Below, one piece after another: positions 54,171 through 62,601 of a stretch of 64,000 bases of DNA (the first letter of the stretch is position 1; the number at the start of each line of letters is the position of its first letter). Made by a program: the position numbers and the translations under genes. The stretch is from Glaciecola sp964195425 (GTDB lineage Bacteria > Pseudomonadota > Gammaproteobacteria > Enterobacterales > Alteromonadaceae): contig CAXMOM010000019.1 in assembly GCA_964195425.1 (NCBI GenBank), positions 62,001-126,000 on the forward strand. Direction: 5' to 3'. A model generated the notes under the pieces. It searched no databases and was not told where the DNA came from. It worked only from the letters and a program-made list of their open reading frames with translations.

Positions 54171-54560
54171 ATGATATTATATGAAGTGTTGTTAGTTGCC
54201 TATTTGATTGTGGCTATTATGTTGGTTGGTTTTGTATTGTTGCAACAAGGTAAGGGCGCCGATATGGGGGCGTCATTTGGAGCAGGCGGTTCTAACACTG
54301 TTTTTGGTTCAGGTGGGTCAGGTAATTTTATGACAAGAACAACTGCGATACTCGCGACCTTATTTTTTACCATTAGCCTTATCATTGGTGGTATTACAGC
54401 AGGAACTAGCACAGCGATTGACGAGTTTCAGACAATCGACCCTCTAGTGACTGAGCAAGCACCCGCTATTGAAGTAAATAGTTCTGAGTTTCCAGTAGCG
54501 GTTGAAGAAACAGCCGATGAGGCTGTTGAAGAAGCACCAAAGGTTGAAGATAAACCTTAA
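54171..54560 (+). CDS. secG: Protein translocase subunit SecG
   Basis: A 129-residue inner-membrane subunit of the SecYEG channel with two membrane helices and the GADMGASFGAGGSNTVFGS loop between them. The acidic tail (EETADEAVEEAPKVEDKP) is typical. The ATG at 54171 follows GAGGAAGG; a longer frame from 54123 overlaps tpiA and is rejected. Confidence 0.95.
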   Translation: MILYEVLLVAYLIVAIMLVGFVLLQQGKGADMGASFGAGGSNTVFGSGGSGNFMTRTTAILATLFFTISLIIGGITAGTSTAIDEFQTIDPLVTEQAPAIEVNSSEFPVAVEETADEAVEEAPKVEDKP

Positions 54561-54570
54561 TCTCTGATTT

Positions 54571-54657
54571 GCGGAAGTGGTGGAATTGGTAGACACGCCA
54601 CCTTGAGGGGGTGGTGCTCGCAAGGGCATGAGAGTTCGAGTCTCTTCTTCCGCACCA
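54571..54657 (+). tRNA. tRNA-Leu (anticodon GAG)
   Basis: An 87-nt class II tRNA with acceptor GCGGAAG/CTTCCGC, anticodon stem CCACC/GGTGG around loop TTGAGGG (anticodon GAG), a long variable arm, T-arm GAGAG TTCGAGT CTCTT, and an encoded CCA. It follows secG by 10 bp, as leuU does in E. coli. Confidence 0.96.
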
Positions 54658-54661
54658 TATG

Positions 54662-54700
54662 AAAAAGGCTGTAGCGATATTCGTTGCGGCCTTTTTTTTA
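54662..54700. terminator. Bidirectional terminator after tRNA-Leu
   Basis: AAAAAGGCTGTAGCGA pairs with TCGTTGCGGCCTTTTT over 16 bp with three wobble pairs and ends in T8. The A-rich left arm gives a U-run on the minus strand too, so it also serves the RaiA/HPF-like gene, whose stop overlaps its edge. Confidence 0.9.
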
Positions 54701-55039
54701 ATCTGTGCGAGCTTTTAATGTAGATGTCATTCTGCGCGGCTTACTGCGTTTTAAATGCATTTCAATGTTGCGCTTAATTCTGCTGAGCGTAATAGCAAAC
54801 GCCTCACCTACCGTGTTTGCTCTATCAGTTACTACGAAATCTGATGATTTGATGATTGATACAGACAATCGACAACTCACCATATTAGTGCCTATCGGAC
54901 CACTTTCTTTTAAAAACAACACTTCACAATGAGTGATAATATTGTTGAGCCGCGATAGAGATAAACCTATTTTGGCGTCTATAAGCTCTAATTCATCGCT
55001 ATTAGGCTGAATTCCACTATTGTCTATTGTGTATTGCAT
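54698..55039 (-). CDS. RaiA/HPF-like ribosome-associated protein
   Basis: A 113-residue protein resembling the S30AE (RaiA/HPF) family, which binds the 30S decoding centre and silences ribosomes. The opening YTIDNSGIQPNSDELELIDAK, the SRLNNIITHCEVLFLK strand, an acid-poor V-D-R-A block before AFAITLSRIKRNIEMHLKR, and the short basic tail fit. Identity is limited, so this is a family-level call. It is opposite to the surrounding secG and nhaR genes. Confidence 0.6.
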   Translation of the reverse strand: MQYTIDNSGIQPNSDELELIDAKIGLSLSRLNNIITHCEVLFLKESGPIGTNMVSCRLSVSIIKSSDFVVTDRANTVGEAFAITLSRIKRNIEMHLKRSKPRRMTSTLKARTD

Positions 55040-55300
55040 CGGTCACCACATAGGTAAAAATGTAAGATAACTTCATATCGTTGAAGTACTTATTAAAAAA
55101 TCGCTGCGCGACATGATTTATGCTTTTTGACGAAGAATCCACCCGTTAAATGTTTTGTAGCTTTAGTTGCTACGGTAGCAATACATCAGCTTTTTCTTCG
55201 CTTCAGCAACATTATCAATTAAAAGTGAACAATTAAATTCGTAAATATGTATAAGTAATATTCGAGAAAAGTTACCTATCGCCTGCATGGAAGTGTACAG

Positions 55301-56203
55301 ATGTCAGACAATATGAATTATAAGCACTTACATTACTTTTGGGTTGTAGCGACTGAGGGAAGCATAGCGCGTGCTGCCGAGAAACTGTTTATTACTCCGC
55401 AAACAATAAGCGGACAACTTAGCATGTTAGAGGAGCGTATTGGTCAACCCTTATTCGACAGAGTTGGGCGTCGGTTACGATTGACCGAGACTGGCAGACT
55501 TGTTCTTAGATATGCCGATGATATATTTGAATTAGGTAAAGAATTAAGCGATGTGCTGCGAGGTGCTCCAATAGTAGGAACGTCTGAGTTTATTGTGAGT
55601 GCAGCAAGCGCCTTACCCAAGACAATTGTTTATAAAATTTTGGAGCCCGCACTTACCGTTTCTAACGATATAAGTCTTACCTGCAAAGAAGGGCCAGTAG
55701 AGGCGATATTAGGCGAGCTTGCTGTTCATGAAGTAGATATGGTGCTAACTGACACTCCGTTAAGCAGTGCATTTAGCATAAAAGCGTATAACCATTATTT
55801 GGGCCAATCTGCGCTGTCTTTTTTTGCAGCGCCACAACTTGCTGCGAAGCTTCAAGGCGATTTTCCTGCTTGTCTGCAAGACACGCCTATGCTATTGCCA
55901 ACTAAACAGTATGCCATTAGGCAGTTATTTGATAAGTGGTGTACCGATAATAATATTTTTCCTGTAGTGCGTGGCCAATACGATGACAGTGCACTAATGA
56001 AGTCATTCGGAAAGGCCGGTTTTGGTGTGTTTTTTATGCCAAGTATCATCGAAAATGAAGTCAAAGATGGGTTCGGTTTGCAAGTGATTGGCAGAAGCCA
56101 ATCGTTAAAACAAAAGTTCTATGCTATTTCATCTGAACGCAAGGTTACCCATCCTGCTGTAGCGGCTATATGCAATACCGCTAGAGACAAAATATTTAAA
56201 TAA
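55301..56203 (+). CDS. nhaR: LysR-family regulator NhaR
   Basis: A 300-residue LysR regulator whose N-terminus (MNYKHLHYFWVVATEGSIAR, then AAEKLFITPQTISGQLSMLE) matches NhaR, the activator of the Na+/H+ antiporter gene nhaA and other targets. The effector domain is full length. GGAAGTG precedes the ATG at 55301. No nhaA gene is adjacent. Confidence 0.88.
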   Translation: MSDNMNYKHLHYFWVVATEGSIARAAEKLFITPQTISGQLSMLEERIGQPLFDRVGRRLRLTETGRLVLRYADDIFELGKELSDVLRGAPIVGTSEFIVSAASALPKTIVYKILEPALTVSNDISLTCKEGPVEAILGELAVHEVDMVLTDTPLSSAFSIKAYNHYLGQSALSFFAAPQLAAKLQGDFPACLQDTPMLLPTKQYAIRQLFDKWCTDNNIFPVVRGQYDDSALMKSFGKAGFGVFFMPSIIENEVKDGFGLQVIGRSQSLKQKFYAISSERKVTHPAVAAICNTARDKIFK

Positions 56204-56387
56204 ATTACCCTACTTGGTACCAAAAGCAGACATAACTTCTAGTATAAGTTTGTTTATTTTAAAAACCTGCCAATTTCAATTACTTATATTCTTGAAATAT
56301 GCATTAAAAAGTTGGTATTAACAGGCTAGGGCTATATACTATGTCCGCATTTAAAAAGCTAAATATTAATAAACTAAAGGATAGAGT

Positions 56388-58502
56388 GTGACTCCTATTA
56401 CTAAAACTTTTCAGTATGGTCAACATACTGTCACCCTAGAGACTGGGGTAATCGCAAGACAAGCAACTGCAGCCGTAATGGCAAGCATGGACGACACTAC
56501 CGTATTGGTAACTGTTGTAGGCAGAAAAGAAGCTAAGGCAGACCAAAGTTTCTTTCCATTAACTGTTAATTATCAAGAAAAGACTTATGCCGCGGGTAAA
56601 ATCCCAGGTGGTTTCTTCAAACGTGAAGGTAGACCGTCTGAAAGTGAAACCTTAATTGCACGTCTAATTGACCGTCCAATAAGACCATTATTCCCAGCGG
56701 GCTTTAAAAATGAAGTTCAGGTAGTAATCACTGTAATTTCCGCAAACCCAGAAATTCCTACCGATATAATTGCTCTAATTGGTACATCGGCAGCACTTGC
56801 GATATCTGGCATGCCATTTAATGGCCCAGTAGGCGCCGCTCGTGTTGGATATGTAAATGATGAATTTATATTAAATACTCGCGCTTCTGAGCTTGAAGAA
56901 AGTCAGTTAGATCTCGTTGTTGCAGGCACCGATAGTGCCGTGCTTATGGTTGAATCTGAAGCTGACGTATTGTCTGAAGAAGTTATGCTAGGCGCTGTTG
57001 TATATGGTCATGAACAATCTCAAACAGTCGTTACGGCTATAAAAGAATTTGCTGCTGAAGTTGGTACTGATTCTTGGAATTGGCAGGCACCTGAGCCAAA
57101 CGTTGCGTTGAAAGACAAGATTAAAGCAATGGCCGAAGTTGGCATGACTGAAGCTTATCAAATTTCTGATAAATTGGTTCGTAAAGACGCTGTTGACGCC
57201 GTGACTTCAAATGCACGCGCTGAACTTACTGCAGCCGACGAGACCTTAGATCCTAAAGAAGTATCAGACTTATTACACGAATTAGAAAGCGATGTTGTTC
57301 GTTCACGCATATTAGCAGGCGAAAAACGCATTGATGGTCGCGACCCAGAAACAATACGTGGTTTACATGTAGCGACTGGTCTATTACCTAGAGCCCATGG
57401 TTCTGCTGTATTTACACGAGGCGAAACTCAAGCCTTAGTGGTAGCCACTTTGGGTACCGAGCGCGATGCTCAGATGATTGATGGCTTATCAGGATTAACT
57501 AATAACCGCTTCATGTTACATTATAACTTCCCTCCATACTCTGTAGGGGAAACCGGTTTCATAGGCTCTCCAAAGCGTCGTGAAATTGGTCACGGTCGTT
57601 TAGCCAAACGCGGTATGCAAGCAGTAATGCCTTCGGCAGAAGAATTCCCGTATGTAGTTCGCGTAGTTTCTGAAATTACAGAGTCTAACGGTTCTTCATC
57701 TATGGCTTCTGTATGTGGTACTTCATTAGCGCTTATGGATGCTGGTGTGCCGATTAAAGCTTCTGTTGCCGGTATTGCAATGGGCTTAGTTAAGTCTGAC
57801 GATAACTTCGTTGTATTGTCTGACATACTAGGTGATGAAGATCACTTAGGCGATATGGACTTTAAAGTAGCTGGAACCACTGGCGGCATAACTGCCCTAC
57901 AGATGGATATCAAAATTGAAGGTATCACTCAAGAAATCATGCAAAAAGCCCTTAAACAGGCTAAAGAAGCTAGACTGCATATTCTAGGTGTTATGGATCA
58001 GGCTATTGGCGGTCACCGCGAAGAAATGTCTGAATATGCACCGCGCATATACGTGATAAAAATCAACTCAGACAAAATTCGTGAAGTAATTGGTAAAGGC
58101 GGCGCAGTTATTCGTTCTATTACCGAAGATACCGATACCAACATCGAAATTGAAGACGACGGTACTATTAAGATTTTTGCCACTGAAAAAACCAAAGCAG
58201 ACGCTGCGATCGCTCGTATAGAGCAAGTAACCGCCGAGCTTGAAGTAGGTAAAACTTATCATGGCAAAGTAATGCGTATAGTAGATTTCGGTGCTTTTGT
58301 TGAAGTGTTACCAGGTAAAGAAGGTTTGGTACATATTTCACAAATCGCTCACGAACGTGTAGCTAAAGTGTCAGACTACTTAAAAGAAGGTCAGGCAGTT
58401 GACGTGAAAGTGATGGAAATTGATCGTCAAAACCGTGTACGTTTAAGTATGAAAGAGTTGCTTGAGAAGCCTGCTGCGCCAGAAAATGGTGATAGCGAGT
58501 AA
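56388..58502 (+). CDS. pnp: Polyribonucleotide nucleotidyltransferase (PNPase)
   Basis: A 704-residue 3'-5' phosphorolytic exoribonuclease of the degradosome. Two RNase PH cores (the second contains VFTRGETQALVVATLG), a KH domain (EVIGKGGAVIRSI) and an S1 domain (VGKTYHGKVMRIVDFGAFVE) are in order. Start is GTG at 56388 after AAAGGAT. The usual upstream neighbour rpsO is absent here. Confidence 0.97.
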   Translation: MTPITKTFQYGQHTVTLETGVIARQATAAVMASMDDTTVLVTVVGRKEAKADQSFFPLTVNYQEKTYAAGKIPGGFFKREGRPSESETLIARLIDRPIRPLFPAGFKNEVQVVITVISANPEIPTDIIALIGTSAALAISGMPFNGPVGAARVGYVNDEFILNTRASELEESQLDLVVAGTDSAVLMVESEADVLSEEVMLGAVVYGHEQSQTVVTAIKEFAAEVGTDSWNWQAPEPNVALKDKIKAMAEVGMTEAYQISDKLVRKDAVDAVTSNARAELTAADETLDPKEVSDLLHELESDVVRSRILAGEKRIDGRDPETIRGLHVATGLLPRAHGSAVFTRGETQALVVATLGTERDAQMIDGLSGLTNNRFMLHYNFPPYSVGETGFIGSPKRREIGHGRLAKRGMQAVMPSAEEFPYVVRVVSEITESNGSSSMASVCGTSLALMDAGVPIKASVAGIAMGLVKSDDNFVVLSDILGDEDHLGDMDFKVAGTTGGITALQMDIKIEGITQEIMQKALKQAKEARLHILGVMDQAIGGHREEMSEYAPRIYVIKINSDKIREVIGKGGAVIRSITEDTDTNIEIEDDGTIKIFATEKTKADAAIARIEQVTAELEVGKTYHGKVMRIVDFGAFVEVLPGKEGLVHISQIAHERVAKVSDYLKEGQAVDVKVMEIDRQNRVRLSMKELLEKPAAPENGDSE

Positions 58503-58597
58503 GTTCTTACCGTTAGCTATTCCCATGTGGATATGCATAACAACGAAGCGTAATATGCTTATGTAAAGCATTTATCTTCAGAGAAATTTTTTGCATT

Positions 58598-58628
58598 AAA
58601 AAACCGTCTAAACTTAGACGGTTTTTTT
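58598..58628 (+). terminator. Intrinsic terminator after pnp
   Basis: AAAAACCGTCTAA pairs with TTAGACGGTTTTT around a short loop and ends in T7, about 95 bp past the pnp stop. Confidence 0.92.
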
Positions 58629-58660
58629 ATTTATAACCTTATTTTTAAGCGAGAAGAAAG

Positions 58661-58963
58661 ATGACAGATAATCAACAAACTGAACTAGAGGCAGCCACTT
58701 TCAGAAGACTTCTACAACATTTAGATAGTAATAAACAAGTGCAAAATATTGATCTGATGTTGCTAGCTGATTTTTGTCGTAACTGCCTATCAAAATGGTA
58801 TTTGAGTGAAGCGCAGTCTAGATATATCGAATTAAGCGACGACCAAGCAAGAGAGCACATTTATAAGATGCCATATTCTGATTGGAAAAAAGAGCATCAA
58901 TTACCTGCTACAAACGAACAGATACAAGCATTTGAAGCAAAACAAGCTGCCAAGAAGAAATAA
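58661..58963 (+). CDS. DUF1244 protein
   Basis: A 100-residue cytoplasmic protein of the DUF1244 family: LLADFCRNCLSKWYLSEAQ with two conserved Cys, and REHIYKMPYSDWKKEHQ. Structures in the family form dimers, possibly with metal, but function is unknown. GAGAAG lies before the ATG. Confidence 0.88.
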   Translation: MTDNQQTELEAATFRRLLQHLDSNKQVQNIDLMLLADFCRNCLSKWYLSEAQSRYIELSDDQAREHIYKMPYSDWKKEHQLPATNEQIQAFEAKQAAKKK

Positions 58964-59091
58964 CTTTTGTAAAATATTTTGGTTTTATTTGTGTTTGTCG
59001 GTAAACTATTGTTTTGAGGTGAGTTCCATTTTTTTAACAATCTCTTCGTCTAACAAAAGTTAAACCCTGAATTTCAAGGAGCCCTACTTAA

Positions 59092-60033
59092 GTGCAAAGC
59101 AAAATACGAAATATATGCAAACTTACCAGCTGCGCATCAGCTTTTAAACAGTTGCTTAATGTCTCTATTCTTATGTTTGTATTATCAGGATGTACGACTA
59201 CTAATAGAATGACAGACCCTTTGATGAGTGGTCTGTTATTAGCTGAACCTGAAATGGTAAGCACAAAAGCGCAACTTTCTATTGCCCACTACACCGACAG
59301 CTTGTATAGAGTGCAACTTAATGAAGAAGAACGCGCTGAAGTCTTATTTCAGCGGGGAATTGCTTTCGATTCGATGGGCCTTATCGCACTAGCTAGAAGA
59401 GACTATGCTGCAGCCTTGGCATTAAACCCAGCGCTTGCTGACGCACACAACTCTCTTGGTGTTCTGTATATTCAAGCTGGTATGCACATGCTAGCTTACG
59501 AAGCCTTTGACTCTACATTAGAAATAAACCCTAACTACGATTTCGCAATTCTCAATAGGGGCATTGCGCTTTATTATGGGGGGCGCGCAAGACTTGCGGC
59601 TAAAGAGACCTCTGCTTATTTGGAACGAGAGCCCTCAGATCCTTTTCGTTTGCTATGGCACTACATAGTGTACCAAGAAAATTCGGATGAAGCCGATGCA
59701 ACAGCCATGTTAAAGACAGCAAGAGTTTCGTTATCCGATGATAATTGGGCAACTAGCTTAGTTGACCTTTATATTGGCAATGTTAATGAAAGTGGAGTCA
59801 TTGCGGCTTTATTAAACGATGTAACTAGCCAGTCACAACTCAATTATCGCTTGTGTGAAGCTTACTTCTATCTTGGAAAATACAATGCCCTTTTAGGTAA
59901 GAGTACTAAGGCAGAGAATTATTTTAAGCTGTCCTTAAGTACCAATGTATATGAGTATGTTGAACACAAATACGCACGAATAGAACTCGATAACGTTAGA
60001 CGTGTGCGAAGAGAAAAAATGCAAACCCAATAA
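59092..60033 (+). CDS. nlpI: TPR lipoprotein NlpI
   Basis: A 313-residue outer-membrane lipoprotein (lipobox LSGC near residue 33) with several tetratricopeptide repeats (LADAHNSLGVLYIQAGMHML is typical). NlpI is an adaptor that recruits the protease Prc to trim cell-wall endopeptidases. pnp-nlpI linkage is conserved from E. coli. Start is GTG at 59092; CAAGGAG sits before it. Confidence 0.9.
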   Translation: MQSKIRNICKLTSCASAFKQLLNVSILMFVLSGCTTTNRMTDPLMSGLLLAEPEMVSTKAQLSIAHYTDSLYRVQLNEEERAEVLFQRGIAFDSMGLIALARRDYAAALALNPALADAHNSLGVLYIQAGMHMLAYEAFDSTLEINPNYDFAILNRGIALYYGGRARLAAKETSAYLEREPSDPFRLLWHYIVYQENSDEADATAMLKTARVSLSDDNWATSLVDLYIGNVNESGVIAALLNDVTSQSQLNYRLCEAYFYLGKYNALLGKSTKAENYFKLSLSTNVYEYVEHKYARIELDNVRRVRREKMQTQ

Positions 60034-60038
60034 TATTT

Positions 60039-61562
60039 ATGATAACAAAATGGTGGATAACTAAACTCAGCAGCAAGTGGTTAAAAACAATCACAATATG
60101 TTTGTGCTTGGGTTTGTGTCTTTTGTTGTATTCAAGTAGCTCCCATTATTCGCCTATGCTACGTTATTATATTTTGCAAAAAGATTTACAAGACTCGTAT
60201 AAGGGCTTATGGCCCGCGGCCAGAGAGGGATCAAAAGTAGCACTTGATGCTTTGGCTAAGTTAGCCGCAATAAACAGTGATTTCTACTGGCTAGAAAAAG
60301 CAGCTTCTTTACAAAACGTACATGCTCAAATCGCTTTAGCTGAATTGTCTGAAGGCAAAGACAGAGTGTTTTGGTGGCAACAAGCTGCTATTAATGGGCA
60401 TGGACCAAGTCAATTTGAACTTTCACTTTTAGTCGAATCTACTGAGCAACGTATTCGCTATTTAGAACAGGCAGCAATGAATGAGCACACGCCAGCAATT
60501 ATTGCGCTTAGTAAATATTATTTTGAAAATGGCGATGCAAATAATGCTATACGATGGTTAAGGAAAGCTGCTGAATTTGATGAATCTAGTTCCTATAAAC
60601 TAGCGAAAATGCTTTGGAAAAAAGGGTATGAAGCTGAAGCAGAGCTAGCATTCATAAAGTCCTCTACATCCAATCCAATCGCATTAGGGTATGTAAAAAT
60701 ACTCAAAGCAAGCTCTCGTACAAAACTATCAGTTTTGATTGATAATACTTCATTAATTCCTGAACAATGCGCTCAGCAACTTCAGTTCGTCGCCACTTCT
60801 TTGGATACAGCTGTTCAGGCAGCCAATTTTAAATCTGCCTATGAACAAGATCAACGTTTGCGGGCATTGCCAATTTGTATAAAACCTATTATTTGGTTGG
60901 CGGCAAACGAGTTAAATTGTGAGCTTGTTGGTAATCGTAAAGAATGTGATTTACGCGCAGTGGCGAAGCAAACTTTTATGCCAAGTTATACACATTTGGT
61001 TTTCTTCTTGGATGAAGGAAAAGCATATGTGCACGACGGCGCAATGTATTTAGATGAAGCCGATACATATTCTGTGTTTGTGCATGAGTTAGCTCATTTT
61101 GTTGGATTTGTTGACGAATATGCGGTGTCGATCGGCTTAGCGCAGCAGTACTGTTATAAGACAGATGCGCCTAACTTATTGCTTAGTGACGATACTGATT
61201 TGTATCAGATGGAAAATTTTCAATTGTGGCAGCGCTATTATCAAGAATTGATGATGACGCAAGCAAATGCGGTAGATGAAGGTATAGACAAAAAAGATAT
61301 CACTGAAAAGGTGATTCCATCTTTAGAAATAGGGCTTTCACGTACGTGCGCCTCGCTTAATTTAAAAACGTACAAGCCTGCTAGCCGACTTACCTTTATG
61401 GAATATCACGATACTCGCAATATTCCACCAATTTATTTACTAATGTGGAAAGATTTACTCACAAAAAATCATCATGCAATTGCTGTTTCGGCACTGTTTG
61501 AGACCAATGCCCAGCGCGCAAAAAATCTAGAGGCTACAAAATATTGGTCAAGCTTTTATTAG
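60039..61562 (+). CDS. Sel1-repeat protein with a metzincin-like zinc site
   Basis: A 507-residue protein with an N-terminal membrane anchor (about residues 14-31). Sel1/TPR-type repeats span about residues 55-200 (AINGHGPSQFELSLL and HTPAIIALSKYYFENGDANN are examples). The C-terminal half carries FVHELAHFVGFVDEY: His349, Glu350, His353, and Asp359 in an HExxHxxGxxD pattern like that of metzincins such as snapalysin and the M64 group. It starts 5 bp after nlpI and is likely co-transcribed, which hints at a role in the envelope. No family name can be given. Confidence 0.75.
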   Translation: MITKWWITKLSSKWLKTITICLCLGLCLLLYSSSSHYSPMLRYYILQKDLQDSYKGLWPAAREGSKVALDALAKLAAINSDFYWLEKAASLQNVHAQIALAELSEGKDRVFWWQQAAINGHGPSQFELSLLVESTEQRIRYLEQAAMNEHTPAIIALSKYYFENGDANNAIRWLRKAAEFDESSSYKLAKMLWKKGYEAEAELAFIKSSTSNPIALGYVKILKASSRTKLSVLIDNTSLIPEQCAQQLQFVATSLDTAVQAANFKSAYEQDQRLRALPICIKPIIWLAANELNCELVGNRKECDLRAVAKQTFMPSYTHLVFFLDEGKAYVHDGAMYLDEADTYSVFVHELAHFVGFVDEYAVSIGLAQQYCYKTDAPNLLLSDDTDLYQMENFQLWQRYYQELMMTQANAVDEGIDKKDITEKVIPSLEIGLSRTCASLNLKTYKPASRLTFMEYHDTRNIPPIYLLMWKDLLTKNHHAIAVSALFETNAQRAKNLEATKYWSSFY

Positions 61563-61610
61563 GACATTCTTATTGAGCGTTAAAAAACGCTTACACAAAT
61601 CTTATACATA

Positions 61611-62381
61611 TTACTCCATCTGAGCTGCTTTATATCTAAAATGGTCTACATACATTGCCGTTGCCCCACAAATTGAAACAGGCATAACCATAAAATTTAC
61701 TACAGGAATAAACGAAAAAATATTGACCATAATACCAAAGCCAAAAGCACGAGACTTATCTTGCCTTAGTGTGTCGCGAGTAAATCTAAAGCCCGCTTTG
61801 TGATTGTCAAAAGGATAGTCGACATATTGGACTGCCATCATCCATGCGGTGAACAAAAACCAAATAATTTGTCCGAATACAGGCAGGAAAAAAAACAGCA
61901 GTAAAAAACCAATAGCGCGTGGAATAAAGTATGCGAGTTTAGAAAACTCTCGGCCTAATGCACGTGGAGTATCTTTTAAGGCGTCCATAAGACCTTCATC
62001 ACCCATTGCTTCTCCGGTTAAATAGCGTTCTACTTTTTCACTTAAAAAACCGTTAAATGGGGCCGCGATCCAGTTGGCCAAGGTACCAAAAATAAGCGCA
62101 AAGATAAGCAAAACGGTAATAATAGCAATTGGCCATAAAACATAGCCTAGCCCGTCTTTAATAAACGACATCCAGTCGGGTACGATGTTTAGAATGTAGC
62201 TAACAGATTGCTGAATATAGTCGAGCAAAAAGTAGAATGCACTACTAAATAATATCAGGTTAATAAAAAGAGGTACTAACACGAATCGCTTAAGCCCTTT
62301 GGTTTTAATTAGCTCAAAACCCTGAAAAAAGTAACTTGCACCACTTCGGTTATTATCGATATATACTGCTGTTTCGTTCAT
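61611..62381 (-). CDS. cysZ: Sulfate transporter CysZ
   Basis: A 256-residue inner-membrane protein (EI24/CysZ family) that takes up sulfate for cysteine synthesis. Features are FFQGFELIKTKGLKRFVLVP near the start, LANWIAAPFNGFLSEKVER, and ARAFGFG-like blocks near the end. An ATG at 62399 is in frame, but AAGGAG is placed for the ATG at 62381. It is divergent from smc, near the zipA-ligA region known in relatives. Confidence 0.93.
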   Translation of the reverse strand: MNETAVYIDNNRSGASYFFQGFELIKTKGLKRFVLVPLFINLILFSSAFYFLLDYIQQSVSYILNIVPDWMSFIKDGLGYVLWPIAIITVLLIFALIFGTLANWIAAPFNGFLSEKVERYLTGEAMGDEGLMDALKDTPRALGREFSKLAYFIPRAIGFLLLFFFLPVFGQIIWFLFTAWMMAVQYVDYPFDNHKAGFRFTRDTLRQDKSRAFGFGIMVNIFSFIPVVNFMVMPVSICGATAMYVDHFRYKAAQME

Positions 62382-62601
62382 GAAAACTCCTTTAGTCACA
62401 GCATAGTATAAAGCCTTGAATTACATGCGACCAGCTTGTTCTTTAACGAATTTGTTACTAAGTTTTTCTTAACATTAGGGTATACAGTAGTTGTTAGCTA
62501 TGTTGTGCTTAAGTTAATCTTAAAAAGTGGTATAAAACAGGCGTAAATAGAACGCAAAACTGACTATTTACCCCTAGCATTTATTCACCTACACTAAGCC
62601 T

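Noticed and set aside
54123..54560. Longer SecG starting inside tpiA
   Set aside because: The ATG at 54171 has GAGGAAGG before it and matches the family start; the extension overlaps tpiA.
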